NCBI GenBank assembly: GCA_021234155.1
Contig: JAJEKV010000056.1
Coordinates: 6,136,932-6,200,931 of the forward strand
Origin: Isoetes taiwanensis
Taxonomy: Eukaryota; Streptophyta; Lycopodiopsida; Isoetales; Isoetaceae
Length of the DNA: 64,000 nucleotides
Reading direction: 5' to 3'
The position numbers and the translations under genes are program-made. Positions 33,087 to 44,929 of this stretch are shown in pieces; position 1 is the first letter of the stretch; each line of letters opens with the position of its first letter. The notes beneath the pieces are model-generated. The model saw only the letters and a list, made by a program, of their open reading frames with translations, ran no database searches and had not been told where the DNA came from.

Positions 33087-34672
33087 TTGTTTGGGCGAGA
33101 ACAGGACGACCCCAGGACGGTGGAGACAGTGAATGCAAGGCTCACGCAGATGAGAAACCAGATGCAAAACCTGCTTCAGTGGGCAACCCCATTGATGAAT
33201 GCTCAGGAATACGGACCTCCACCACCACCTCCACCTCCTGTGCAAGGTGTTGATGAGGCTCCACAGCCGGAAGGGGAAGAGAATCAAATGTCAGGGACAT
33301 GAAGAGAAAAAGAAGAAGCAGAAAGAGCCAAACACCATCCAGCTCCAGCGTATCAGACATTCTGACAGCCAGACCGATAGCAGCCCCGAGAGCAGTGTAG
33401 GTTACGTACGCGTACGGTACCTTCTGGGTACTTACCGTACCGGACTGGACGTACAGTACGTACGGAATGGTTTTATGCATTCTGCGATCAAAAAAAAATT
33501 TTTTTTTTTTTGAAGTACGTTACGTTTTTTTGAGGTACGGTACGTTTTTTAAAGGTTTTTTACGTTTTTTAAAGGTTTTTTAAGTTTTTTCAAGGTTTTT
33601 CTAAGGTACCGTACGTTTTTTAAAGGTACGGTACGTACCGTACCTCTGAACTTTTAACGTACCGAATTTTTTTTAGGTACGTTAAATTTCTGGGAGTACG
33701 TTAAGAGGTACCGTACGTAAAAAACGTAAAAAACTTCTGTACGTACGGAAGTACGGTACTACACTGCCCGAGAGGGAGTCAGATGCATCACAGGGTAGGA
33801 AAAAGAACAGGAAAGCAGATGATTATCAGAAGAAAGTGGACAGTGCCATGAGTAATGTTTGGAAGATGAGGAAGCTTGGCTAGTTTTCAGGTAAAGACAG
33901 GTCAGGAATGGAAGCAGAGGCTTGGCTTGATGAGATGGAGGAATTTGGCAATTTCTATGGCATGAAAGACAAGGACATAGGCAAGGTTGCAACAGCCAAT
34001 CTAATAGGAGCAGCCAGGATATGGTGCAAAGGGTATGCTAAGTCTAATAAGTTGAGACGGAACAGCTGCAGATTCAAGACCTTCAGTAAAGCTTTCCGCA
34101 AACATTACGTGCCGAGATCACACACTAGCAGGCAGATCCAGCAATTCTACAGGCTAGACCAGGGGAACCTATCAGTAGCCAAGTACACAGAGGAATTTAT
34201 GAGGTTAAGACTCAATGTGCCCAGGATCACAGAGAGGCAAGCGGTCGAAGGTTACATTGAAGGGCTCAACAGTAACATCAAGCGATTAGTCCGAGCAATT
34301 AACCCAAAAATAGTCGGGGAGGCCGAGGACAAGGCCTTAAGTTTGGAAGAAGCCCCAGTAACTCCAGGGCAGAAGCAGTTACCCTTCAAAGGTAAGACGG
34401 CAGGGCAGTATCAGAATAAGCAAACAGCAAACACGCCAGCCGGAGGCCAACAACAAGGAAAAACTCAGGGAAAGCACTTTGGAGATCGTAGGCCACATGA
34501 TGGATCAGGGGGCAGTTCGCTCAAGCGTCTTTTAGACAGCATCCCTAAGGAGAAGAGACAGGAGTGCATTGAGAAGAAGTTGTGCTTTAGGTGCTTCCAG
34601 CTAGGGCACAGAACACACAACTGTCCATTCGTCATCAGAACTTGTAGATTGGGAATCGCTGACCGAAGGTGA
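33087..34672 (+). pseudogene. Chromovirus Gag, interrupted by an hAT MITE
   Basis: The frame starts MFGREQDDPRTVETVNARLT, includes an eight-proline run, and changes frame at about 33300. The hAT insert sits at 33393-33766. After it come the retrotransposon Gag domain (MEAEAWLDEMEEFGNFYGMK to VPRITERQAVEGYIEGLNSN) and a CCHC knuckle (CFRCFQLGHRTHNC, about 34583-34624). A TAG near 33880 is a further break. Gag forms the particle and binds element RNA. Confidence 0.9.
33393..33766. mobile_element. Small non-autonomous hAT element (MITE) in gag
   Basis: 374 bp with terminal inverted repeats CAGTGTAG...CTACACTG and a perfect 8-bp target duplication (cccgagag at 33385-33392 and 33767-33774). The 8-bp TSD and CAGTG-type ends indicate the hAT superfamily. 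The interior is built from repeats of GTACGGTACG and its complement, separated by T-runs, and carries no ORF. Removing it with one TSD copy restores the gag frame across the site. Confidence 0.93.
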
Positions 34673-34675
34673 TGA

Positions 34676-36480
34676 TGAAGATGACGACCAGCAGGAAGGC
34701 CAAGATTTTATAGAATGTGAGTGCAAAATCTGCACAGCTATTGAGTCAGGTGATGTTGAAAATCAGTCCACAGTCATCTCGACTGAGGGAATCATAGATA
34801 GCAGTCCATACCTAGTCTTGATAGATACAGGTAGCTCTCATAACTTTGCCTCTCCTAGGCTTGCTGCCCTAATGAAGAGCAAGGTCTTGAAGTCAAAGCC
34901 AAGGCCAGTTAGCATGGCAAGTGGTGCCATTCGCCACACTAAGGGGAGGAGAATCACGTTCGACATAGATCTTAGTGGAAGCAAGTGGCCGATGGGGGCA
35001 GAAGTCATGGATATTGGAAAGTATGATCTGATAGTAGGAATGGAGTTCCTCAAATGATTGACTGCGAGTGCAATGAGATCTCCATGACGGCGCCGGACGG
35101 CAACAGATTCATAGTAAAAGGTAAGAAGGTAGCTTCTCCTATGCAGTGCATTTCTATGAAGCAGCTAAGAAAAAGTATAGTAAGAAATAAGGTGGATTAT
35201 ATTCTGAGGTTAGAGGCAATTGAACCAAGCAAAGAGAAGGGAAGTGACCTAAAAGGGAATCAGTTGCCCAAGCCAGTAGCAAGGCTCATTAGGGAGTTCA
35301 ATGATGTATTTCCGGATGAAATCCGCCAGCTTCCACCTTATAGGGGTGTAGAGTGTGAAATCACATTAGCTCCAGATGCTAAGCCTACCAGCAAGGCACC
35401 TTACAGAATGAGCACCCCAGAGTTGATTGAGCTCAAGAAGCAGCTGCAGGAATTGCTTGACCTTGGATTTATAAGAGCAAGTGTGTCTCCCTTTGGGGCA
35501 CCCATACTCTTTGTCAAGAAGAAAGACGGGAGTCTAAGAATGTGTATAGACTATCGCCAGCTCAACAAGAAGATGATAAAGAATAAGTATGCTCTGCCAA
35601 GGGCAGATGATTTGATGGATCAGCTCCAAGGAGCGAAAGTTTTCTCTAAGATTGACTTAAGGTTAGGTTACCACCAAATAAGGATAAAGGAAGAAGATAT
35701 CCATAAGACCGCCTTCAGAACGCGGTAAGGGCACTTCGAGTTTACAGTAATGCCTTTTGGCTTATCGAATGCCCCGGCAACCTTCATGCATCTCATGAAC
35801 GACATCCTCAGGGAGTTCTTGGACGAGTTTGTCATTGTATTCTTCGACGACATCTTAGTCTACAGCAAGTCCATTGAAGAGCATTGTCAGCATTTGAGAA
35901 GAGTATTGGAGAAGTTGAGATGGCATCGGTTGTATGGGAAGCTCTCCAAATGCCACTTTGCAACAGGTCGAGTGGAGTATTTGGGGTACATGGTAACACC
36001 TGAAGGGATTTCTACAGATCCGTCAAAGATTGAAGCAATAGTTGATTGGCCAGCTCCAAGGAACGTGGCAGAAGTGAGAAGTTTTTTCGGTCTGGCAGGA
36101 TACTATAGGAAGTTCGTAAAGGACTTCGCTAGGTGGGCGTCCCCCTTATGGGACCTCACTAAGAGCAATAAGATAAAGGATTGGGCAAAGTTTTGGCTTG
36201 AGAATGTCCAAGCCTCCTTTGAAAAGCTCAAAGAGGCTCTAACGACAGCTCCAGTCCTCGTCCTTCCAGATCCGAGCAAAGATAAGCTAGTGGCCACGGA
36301 TGCAAGCAAGATAGCAACAGGTGCAGTTTTGATGCAAGAAGGAAGGATAGTCGCCTACGACTCAAAGAAGATGAACGACGCGGAGCAGCACTAACCAACC
36401 CACGATTAGGAGTTATTAGCCATTGTCAGAGCATTAAGGATTTGGAGGCATTATTTGCTGGGGAGGATGTTTCAGTTAGA
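34676..36480 (+). pseudogene. Chromovirus protease, reverse transcriptase and RNase H, broken
   Basis: The protease has LIDTGSSHNF (about 34818-34850). RT begins with [20 protein letters not shown] and keeps [35 protein letters not shown] and [12 protein letters not shown]. Its catalytic box reads [12 protein letters not shown], with Phe where Y-x-DD elements have Tyr. RNase H has [14 protein letters not shown]. Breaks are a one-base loss near 35055, a TAA at 35726 in place of the residue before GHFEF, and two stops near 36392 and 36404. Confidence 0.93.
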
Positions 36481-36522
36481 TACTGATCACCAGAGCCTCC
36501 AATATCTTTTCACCCAAGGTGG

Positions 36523-38156
36523 ATGGAATTCCTTGAGGAATATGATTTCGACATAGTGTATAAGCCCGACAAGCTTAATGTTGCTGCAGATGCCCTCTCT
36601 AGGAGACCATTCAAGACGAGAACGCATTGTAATGCTATATCTACTCTTTCGAGTGGGTTTGATAAGAAAATTGAGGAGACATTGCCATCTGATTATGATT
36701 TCAAGGAGGTATGGGCAAGCCTCTCTAAGGAGGCTAGAATAGATAAGGAACGAGAGGCCTTCAAACATTATAGGAAGGAAGGCAACCTCTTGTATCATAA
36801 AGATAAGTTGTGTGTGCCCGAATCGTCAGGAGTAAGGAAGTTAATTCTTTATGACACGCACAACAGCCCAATAGCTGGGCACGCAGGATTTATGAAGACA
36901 TATTTCAAGATTCGAAGTAGCTACTTCTGGCCGGGAATGAAGAAACAGATAGCCAGATATATTCGGGAATGCCAGTTGTGCCAGCAGACCAAGGCAGAGC
37001 AGCTTCGGATTCCGGGAGCTTTGGAACCTTTGGCAGTGCCGAATGCAAAGTGGGAAGTAATAAGCATGGATTTTATTACAGGACTTCCTAGGACTCTTCG
37101 AGGCAAAGATGCACTAATGGTGGTCGTAGATAAATTATCTAAGATGGCACACTTCGTGCTTTACAAACTACGGACACAGCCTTAGACACTGCCATTCTAT
37201 TTGTAAAGGAGATTTTTAGACTCCACGGCATGCCTTGAGAGATAATCTCAGATAGGGATTCTAAGTTCATGAGTGCATTCGGGCAGGATCTATTTGCCAC
37301 GATCCAGACCAAGCTCTCGATGAGTACGGCATACCATCCTCAGACGGATGGCCAGACAGAGCAGACGAATCGCATCATCGAAGATATGCTCAGAAGTTAC
37401 GTATGGAATAAGCAATCCAAGTGGGATGATTTCATCCACTTGGTAGAGTCCGCCTATAATAGTAAGAAGCAGGAGTCATCCCAGATGTCTCCCTTCATGA
37501 TCAATTACGGGTACCAGTGCCTTACCCTGGATACTTGGCACAATCCTGTGTCAAAGATTGAAGTATCCCAGCAAATGCTAGGAGATATGCAATAGCTGGT
37601 TGAAGAAGTAAGGGGGTACCTATTAGCAGCAAGAAGTCGGCAGAAGAGTGTAGCCGACAGGCACAGGACCGTAAGGGAGTTCAAAGTAGGCGACAAGGTG
37701 TGGTTGAAGATCAAGGTGAAGCAAGCTAAGCTTCGCATAGGGAATTGCAAGAAGCTCGCCCCTAGGTGGGCCGGTCTGTTCAAGATCTTGGAGAGAGTGG
37801 GCTCTCAGGCCTACAAGTTGGATCTTCCGGCGCACCTCAAAGTCCACAAGGTCTTCCATGTGAGTTTATTGAAAAGGCACGATCCTAACCCTGATGAGGT
37901 TTTGGATACTCCAACTTTGTTGGAAATGACAGAAGAGCAAGTTGAAATTGTGCCTGAATTGCTTCTTGATAAGTCATTCAAGAAGACCAGGAGGTATCAG
38001 TTCCTCCAGTATTTGGTCAAGTGGAAACACTTGCCCGTGGAAGACGCGACATGGGTATTGAAGCAGGATTTGGAGAAACAATACCCGGATTTCATGAAGG
38101 AGTTTGATGGGCGAGTCGTCTCCGACTTAGTCGACGCCGACTTGCCAGGAGGTTAG
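36523..38156 (+). pseudogene. Chromovirus integrase with C-terminal chromodomain, broken
   Basis: After the RNase H end (NVAADALSRRPF) come the integrase HHCC zinc region (HNSPIAGHAGFMKT to CQLCQQTK) and the catalytic core (MDFITGLPRT, VVVDKLSKMAHFV, then SDRDSKF and TAYHPQTDGQTEQTNRI). The GPY-type region follows (LAPRWAGLFKILERVGSQAY, KVHKVFHVSLLKRH). The last 60 residues are a chromodomain (YQFLQYLVKWKHLPVEDATW, then YPDFMKEF). Chromodomains of this group bind methylated H3 tails and steer integration to heterochromatin. A frameshift near 37185 and a TAG near 37593 break it. Confidence 0.93.
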
Positions 38157-39018
38157 CTTAGTATATTTCTTAGTTAGCCTTACCTCTGGCATATGTATTC
38201 TAGCTAGTAGAGTGCATGTGCCAGAATCTTGGAACGTGTAAGCGATGATGAGATACGCCTTTAAGGCATTCTCTAGGCCAACACGCACCAAGAGGTGCGC
38301 ATGACCAATAGGGTCATGCGAGAGAGGAAGTGAGGCATGGTGGGCGATGATGGGACATCTGTCGGATGCTCTCTATGCCACGATGCGGGGCTCGCACACG
38401 TGACCTGACCATAGGGGGGTCACGGTGAAGGTTAAGTGGATCGTGAGACGTTCCCTAGCTTGAAACCCTTGGGGCATGATGCACTGGGGTGTACTCGACA
38501 ACGGGTAATCGAGTACAAGGTAGCACTTGATCATGGGCGATGATAGGAGCATCCTAAGTGTTCCTTAAGCTCAAATCCTTAGGGGCCATGATCGGGTGCA
38601 AGGTAGTAGGGTAACCTTGAGCTAGTAGTTCGGCTCAAGGAGGTAAGTAAGGGGGGTGGTCCCCTAAAACCACAATTATTAACTAAACTAATGTAATGTG
38701 CTACTCGTGCAGGGCGAGCATAGGGGAGCACCGACGGGAGCGCATTACGTGGAGGAGGGGTGCCATAATTTAGACTTGAGAATTATGAACCCTAATAACT
38801 CTTGTAATAATGTTTTGACTTATTATAAGGAATAACTTTGTTAAGGCTATATAATTTTGTATTACAAATATAACCTATGTTAATTGTTAAACTATTTAAT
38901 AGGAAGTTGATCATTTCAATTGAATTGAGGTTGTATACTTATGTTGTTTTGCAGGGATAGCGTAGGTTCGTCACCTTAGCGCAATGCTGAGGACAACATT
39001 GTCCTAAGGGGGAGAGAA
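38157..39018 (+). other. Chromovirus 3' untranslated region and polypurine tract
   Basis: No ORF of note. It contains loosely repeated phrases (gggcatgatgcactgg, gggccatgatcgggtg). It ends in the purine tract aaggggg-agaga (39006-39017) directly before the right LTR. Confidence 0.75.
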
Positions 39019-40653
39019 TGTGATGTTCCAAGGGAATATACGCTATAAATACGTATATTCCTGGACCCATCACTATACAAGTCTACCCTTGTAGCCTTGT
39101 ATACCTTAGGAAGTGGCAATGGGTGCACATCTAAGTTAAATGCTTAACTTAGATAACCTTAGGATAAGGCCCATTTCCACATGGCCTTATCCTATTGGGC
39201 AACTGCCACACGGCCCCACCCCATTGGTGCCACGTGGCATCCCATGTGGACCCTATCTTATATTAGCCTAAACCCTAACCCTAAACTTCTTTTCCCTGAC
39301 CCTAGCACCCTAAGACCCATCTACGCACTCGAAACTCCGTTTCGAACACCGTTTGCTGTGGCATAGTCTAGCGCAGCAGCGTGGATTCAATCTAGAAGCA
39401 AGTGCAGCTTCGACCAATTCGAAGACCATGGGGACGCCAGGATTGGGAGGGAGTGCTTCTGGAGCAGGTATGTAGAGTAGTGCTCTTGGTAGTCCATCTG
39501 GAAGTTAGCACTCCAGATGGGTTAGTATTTCGTATCTAGAGTAGAGCCATCCTAGAACCCTTATTGAACATCCTGAACCCTAATCAAGGAACCCTAACTG
39601 TAAGTTAGATATGTATGATTAGGTTAAGATGGTCTTATTATGATTATCATGATATGATGTTATGTGATGTTGGTTGATCATGTTTGCTCCTCTTGTATTG
39701 GGAAGGGGGGTAGAGACCTAGAGCCATATGTAGTATGCTCCTAGTTAGATCCCTTAGTTCCTATTAGTTGCGGCCTGTGCATAAGAGCCCACCGGGCTAT
39801 TGGGGCTATGATGTGACTCAGCACTACATAACAGGGCTAGAGGCAATACGGATGGGGGATCCCTACTGAGCGTGGCTACTGGGGATCCCATAGCAGGCTA
39901 GGCCTATGGTCGGTCACTTGGTGTGGGCCAGGCATGGGTCCGACACCTCCTGGGGCAATGGTGTCACCCTGCCTCTCAAGAGTTGCAAGTATCGACTTGG
40001 CTCCTGTTTTGGGGGGTTAAGTCGGGTACGAATCGTGTGTCGCCACGATTCTCTAGCCGCCCGTGGAACCTCTAGACCCCGGGAAGGGGAGATGCAACCC
40101 TTCCTGCCTCGACGGACCGGGGAGATGCAACCTGGAGTAGTCCTGATGGGTGATGCCATGGGATTGCGTATCCGGAAGGCTAGAGTCATGCCAAAGCCCG
40201 ATCTAGCTCATTCTGCAAAGTATGCACAGGAGGGGCGGATGGAGTGGTCAACCCTAGCCATTGTTTATAGCCAGCCCCGCCATTGTTATGACTCGGTCTG
40301 CTCTATCTTGAGGCCTAGCCAGTCAGTCACCTTCCTTATGAGTCGGAGCCATGGGTAGGAGCTCATGTTTTTATGGCATGTGATTATCTTCTTTGTAGTT
40401 ATAGATATGTGGATGGGCTACCCTTCGAGGTAGCATGATGTATTGTTATTGCTAGTTGTGACGTTGTTTATGCTTCCGCTGTGATAGGAGCCCATAGGGG
40501 AAGGGCACGCAAGACACCTTCGTGTCCCCTTCCCGCACTGGAGTCATCTCAGAGTGCGAGATAGACGGAGGGCCCATGCGGTCGAAGGGCCGGATGGGGG
40601 ATTTCCTGCGGAGTGTACGGGCCGGCGCCGTATATTTAGCAGGGAGCATCACA
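39019..40653 (+). repeat. Right LTR of the chromovirus
   Basis: About 1,635 bp, from TGTGATGTTCC to CATCACA. The last 290 bp match the remaining left LTR. The exact 5' base (39019 or 39021) is uncertain because both TG and TGTG fit. Confidence 0.85.
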
Positions 40654-40703
40654 TCCTCCACCACCTAGAGAAAAATGGCAAATAAACAAACACAGATACC
40701 AAC

Positions 40704-40813
40704 CTGTGGCTTCGAAACAAAGTAAGAACAGTGTAGTCGACATCCGTCAGTAGCAAATTTCCTTGAGGGTAACGCTCTAAAATAATATGATGAGCACTTT
40801 CCCCCATACCAAA
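40704..40813 (-). pseudogene. NEMF/Rqc2 (Tae2-type) exon
   Basis: A 110-nt exon with AG and GT borders reads FGMGESAHHIILERYPQGNL, then LLTDVDYTVLTLFRSH. It matches the N-terminal NFACT-N domain of NEMF/Rqc2, which recruits ubiquitin ligase to stalled 60S ribosomes. It has no lesion. I found no neighbouring exon on either side; the chromovirus starts 50 bp downstream. It may be one exon of a large gene cut by the insertion, or a stray copy. Confidence 0.75.
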
Positions 40814-41869
40814 CTAAAGATCAACAATCAACAATACAAAGATAGCACACTGGCTTAGCTTTACCAGGTATAAATATCTCATGATGTTTTAAGTTATATT
40901 TTAAACATCTCAATTTCTCATCATTTGCAATCTTTAATCGATTAATTTAGCAAAAGCAAACCACGATACATACACGATCCATGCCAAATATCAGCTTACT
41001 TTCATAATGATGTAAACTATAGTACCATATTTTGCAAGAAAGTTAAAGTTATGTAATTTTGTTCAAGATCTTGCAACTTGCTATATGCAGAGAGTAAGAC
41101 ATCCATGATCGCTTGCTTCCATGATTAAGAAGAAGCATGATCGACCACTAAAGTGTTTATAAATCTTGGTTGCCATTTAACTTGCTGATACATTTGGAAA
41201 ATGAATTTCTTTTTGCAAAAGGCAATTTTGAGATGGGAAAGAAGGTAAGGAATGGAAAATTGTTATTAAGGCTCCCCTCATTTTTTATGATAAAATATGT
41301 TTAGTGTAAGTCTATGAAACAAAAAAACATTTTTGGAACCCTATTTCATAATCAATACTAATTGAATACCCTCAACATTTGGTTTCTAATAATTGCTTAA
41401 AATATTTTCACTTAAAAAGCCCCACATAAATATACACGGCACATATTCTAAGCTGCAGAAGGACAACAATTTAAATATTCATGGATCAACTGCCCATAAA
41501 ACACCATTCACCCTTGCCTCAAGCCTGCTCTACTGCTAGTGTCATTGAAGATGTTTGACAGGCGTGCAAAAATGCCATTGAACATCCTGAACACACTATT
41601 CTCAGTCCTTATGCATCCTTGGACGCACTGGACTATCGCCATGGCAGCACAACACACTAAATGGGCCCCTGATGTCATTACAAATGATCTATGCTGGGAC
41701 CGATGATTTAGTTGTAGGAATGCTTGGCTTCCTGTAATGTTTATTAACTCATCGGCCTAATTAGCTTGCCAAAAACATTCGATTTTTTATGAGAAATCCA
41801 TCCCATCCTTTTATGTGGTATCAGGAAATGCCACACCAAGACCTACTCAAGCGGTCTCCCACTAGAATT

Positions 41870-42057
41870 ATGCTCGTTTTCGAGCATCATAAGACCATAG
41901 ACCCAACCAACCCATGGTGTCTAAGACCAATGCTCGCTTTCGAGCATCACAAAACCATAGACCCAACCAACCCATGGTGTCCAAGGCTTGTCTAAGACCA
42001 ATGCTCGCATTCGAGCATCATAAAACCATAGACCCAACCAACCCATGGTGTCCAAGG
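41870..42057. repeat. Three tandem hairpin repeats
   Basis: Copies start at 41870, 41930 and 42001. Each begins with a short hairpin (atgctcgctttcgagcat) followed by accatagacccaaccaaccc and atggtgtc. Unit lengths are 60 and 71 bp. Confidence 0.88.
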
Positions 42058-42129
42058 CCAAGCCATGACCATACCGTCCAATGATATCGAGATCATACTT
42101 GCCCCCATGGAGACTTGAACTCAAGCCCT

Positions 42130-42300
42130 GCTCTGATACCAAATGTAACATTCCTAACCGATATGCCCTTAACCAACTGGGGAAAACCATCTAGATGTTT
42201 ATGAGTAGTCGCTTTTATCCATTTATGCCAGTGTCTCGGGAATGCAACACCAAGATCTACTCGAGCAGTCTCCCATGTGTCCATTACACTTCTAGATGAA
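42130..42300 (-). mobile_element. LTR-retrotransposon remnant, PBS and LTR end (minus strand)
   Basis: On the minus strand TGGTATCAGAGC (42130-42141) directly follows an LTR-like end (tgttacatt). The LTR would extend to higher coordinates; its far end is not defined and no coding region follows. Confidence 0.55.
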
Positions 42301-42513
42301 ATGCTTGATTCCTAATGAGCATGAATGGAGGGCTCATGATAATGCTATTCATAGATTGAGCCTCTTCATCCACAGTGCAACTACTTCTCCCGATCCATCC
42401 GTTCACCATTAAGATGGTTTTGTGCTACTTTCAAATATTTTCTTTAGAGTTCTGCTTAGTGCAAGCACCATATTGAACTTTTAGATTCCAATGCCAGTGT
42501 CAGACAATTCCGT

Positions 42514-42800
42514 TTGGAAGTTGCTCTCCTTGTGGAATGTACTTCCACGCATGCGCTTGTTCATTTGGCATTTGAAGAGATGGTCACTTTTGGTTTCCCT
42601 ATTGATGCTCCTTTGGAGCTTTGCCTTTCTACTCCAGATGCCCTTCGCAGAAAACCAGAAATGATAGCAGCTTATCATGGGGCAAACCGCCCCTACAGTC
42701 ATTCAAATCAAACCGCATTATAGGCCTTCATTCTGACGAAGTGCTTCCTGCCTTCTTTGCACCACAGGGAGGCTAGTTTTAGTTGGGGGGAGTGTGAGCC
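42514..42800 (+). pseudogene. 3' end of an unidentified retroelement ORF (copy 1)
   Basis: 69 codons read VECTSTHALVHLAFEEMVTF, then LCLSTPDALRRKPEMIAAYH. The block resembles the one at 61201-61420 (LNTADALKDRQDLIQKYH). A purine tract (gggggga) and TGTGAGCC follow at about 42786, as at the other copy. I do not recognise the protein. Confidence 0.5.
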
Positions 42801-43862
42801 CTATGTCTGACGACATATGCCTATTTTTGAGATGTGAGAAAGAGCAACGTGACAAGCAGGTAGATGGGCCCTCCTCAAAGTCATCCAAGTCCAAGAAGAG
42901 GCAAAAAAATAGCCCAACATAAGGATTCACAGCCTTCATAGCCTCCATGATGTCAAGCTTCACAGCTTGGTCATTTTTCCTAAACAGGCCACGACCTCCA
43001 CGAAGTTACTCTATTCAGAGGACTATTCACTTGCCCTAGTCAAGTTGGCTACTCAAATTCTTCAACAGATATTCCAAGCATCAGTTGCTACTTCATCTTT
43101 AGCAATTTTGCTATTATACTATATATACCATAAGATTAGACTTTGGAGCTAGACAAGACTTAAGACTTTTATCTTGTTTCATATAGATCTCTGCGATCAG
43201 CGAGGATCTTGTTGTTTATGCTCTTATATTATTAAGGAATCCTCATTTTGTCATTGATATGTGATATGTTGGTGCTCGAGAAGCGGTTGTGGGAGCAAGA
43301 GAAAGGGAAAGAAAGTCAAATTGTCTATGTCAATCCATTAAACAAAATATCTAAGCTATATTATTTAAGTGTTACATTAAGATAAGGTTTAATATTAGTT
43401 GCAACTATCTCCAACAAAGGTACGACTTCTGAGCTGATCTCAACAACAATAGGAAGCATCAACCGACACAGTTTCAGAGATTTGGCCATTGCCAACGTAT
43501 TTCATGCGATTGGCATTAACAAATTCTAGTTTCTTATTCTGACATTCTATATTGAAATCCTTAGCCTAGATTTTGTGTTGAGCGTTGATAATTGATGACT
43601 GGAGAATCCTTAATTAGTATTTTTGTGTTTTTACGCAAATTCTACCCAAAGATATATCCTTAATTCCTATCCCTTATAGAACTTGTGAATTTGCTAGAGC
43701 GGAGACTCTAGTACCTTATTGAATTTTTCTTTATCTTTTCTAGCTTTTAAAATTTAGTCTTTCTCAAAAGTTCTCTAGCTCAGATAGCCTGGTTCAGTAG
43801 TGAGCTTTGGCCTTAAGGGCTGGATTTAGTTATCTAAGCGTCTTTAATTGCTTAAATCCGTG

Positions 43863-44913
43863 ATTCTAGAATGGGACTCGCAAGAAACCAACAACCCGCC
43901 CGATAGATAGGCTTCTCATTCATCTCAGCAGATTTTCTACAATGGTGGACAGTGGGTAGCCGCACACATGCGAACTACCCACGAAAAATAAAGGGAAAAT
44001 CCAATTATATCATTTGGACCCCAAAAAAATACAATGCTAATAGATGAGTGGCTGATGTACCTGCCGAAAGCTTATCACCGGGATTAAAAAACCCCGCCCT
44101 TTCGGGTTTTCGAGGAAAAACCCTAGTGATAAGCCTTCGGTAAGGGGCTTAGACAAACGTAAGGCATAGAATCGCTCCCAAAAACCCCCGCATGGAGAAG
44201 TCGAAATAGATGCCGCTCGCCAACCCTCAGACCGCACATCACCAACACAACAAACGAGAAAACATACCGTAGAATAGCATCACCCAAATGGTGGAAAAGC
44301 ATCACCCAAATGGGTGGAAAAATATGATAAACAGAACTTGTACAAAATATAATAAACAAAGAAGGGGGGGAGGGTGGGTTCAAGAGAATAAGGTACTGTT
44401 GAGAGAAGAGGAAGCGCCGATGAGTCGTGGATGCAGAAACGCACCTGAAATAGTCGAATTCCCAACCAGAACGGGCATGCGCCGCCCGCATGCATGCATG
44501 ACATGCATGCTCGTCCCATTCTAGAATGGCGATCCGATGTCTCGGATCGATGCAATTCTAGAATGGGACTCGCAAGAAACCAACAAACCGCCCGACTACC
44601 AGAGAACTTCCTTACAAACTAGGATCGAGGACGAAGGTCACAGGACGAGGCCAAAGGCCGGTAAAGGATAGCAAGAAAGGTACGCCAAAGTGGCTAAACC
44701 AGGCAGGAAGAAGCCCCTCCCCTGCCTGGAAACAATTCAAGAGAATAAGGTACTGCTGAGAGAAGAGGAAGCGCCGATGAGTCGTGGATGCAGAAACGCG
44801 CCTGAAATAGTCGAATTCCCAACCAAAACGGGCATGCGCCGCCCGCATGCATGCATGACATGCATGCTCGTCCCATTCTAGAATGGCGATCCGATGTCTC
44901 GGATCGATGCGAT
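43863..44913 (-). repeat. Dimeric 1-kb repeat, copy 1 (minus orientation)
   Basis: A long unit (about 690 bp) and a short unit (about 350 bp) stand side by side. Both end in inverted repeats based on the palindrome ATTCTAGAAT (ATTCTAGAATGGGAC at each end). The short unit shares both ends with the long one but has a different middle. The same dimer occurs inverted at 52535-53566. ORFs inside are shadows; both orientations of the same DNA give them. It resembles a non-autonomous DNA transposon, but no superfamily is clear. Confidence 0.85.
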
Positions 44914-44929
44914 TATTTTGTTGCCATAT

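Larger units (their letters stand above)
28298..40653 (+). mobile_element. Ty3/Gypsy chromovirus carrying a histone H3-like ORF, decayed
   Basis: Order: partial left LTR (28298-28581), PBS (28583), histone H3-like ORF (29171-30287), three palindromic repeats (30507-30987), unknown ORF (31286-32806), gag (33087-34672), protease-RT-RNase H, integrase with chromodomain (to 38156), purine tract and right LTR (39019-40653). Everything is on the plus strand. RT before integrase and the terminal chromodomain place it among chromoviruses. Many stops and frameshifts, an hAT insertion in gag and loss of most of the left LTR show it is dead. The 4.5-kb leader before gag is unusually long. Confidence 0.9.
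40814..43862. other. Stretch without intact genes
   Basis: AT-rich DNA. It contains the 41870-42057 repeat array, a minus-strand LTR/PBS remnant near 42130, and a retroelement 3' end at 42514-42800, listed separately. Nothing recognisable lies at 40814-41860 or 42810-43862. Confidence 0.5.

Noticed and set aside
44123-44881. ORFs such as MRAAHARFGWEFDYFRR in the 44-kb and 53-kb repeats
   Set aside because: They occur in all copies and both orientations of the dimeric repeat, have no homology I know, and end at repeat borders.
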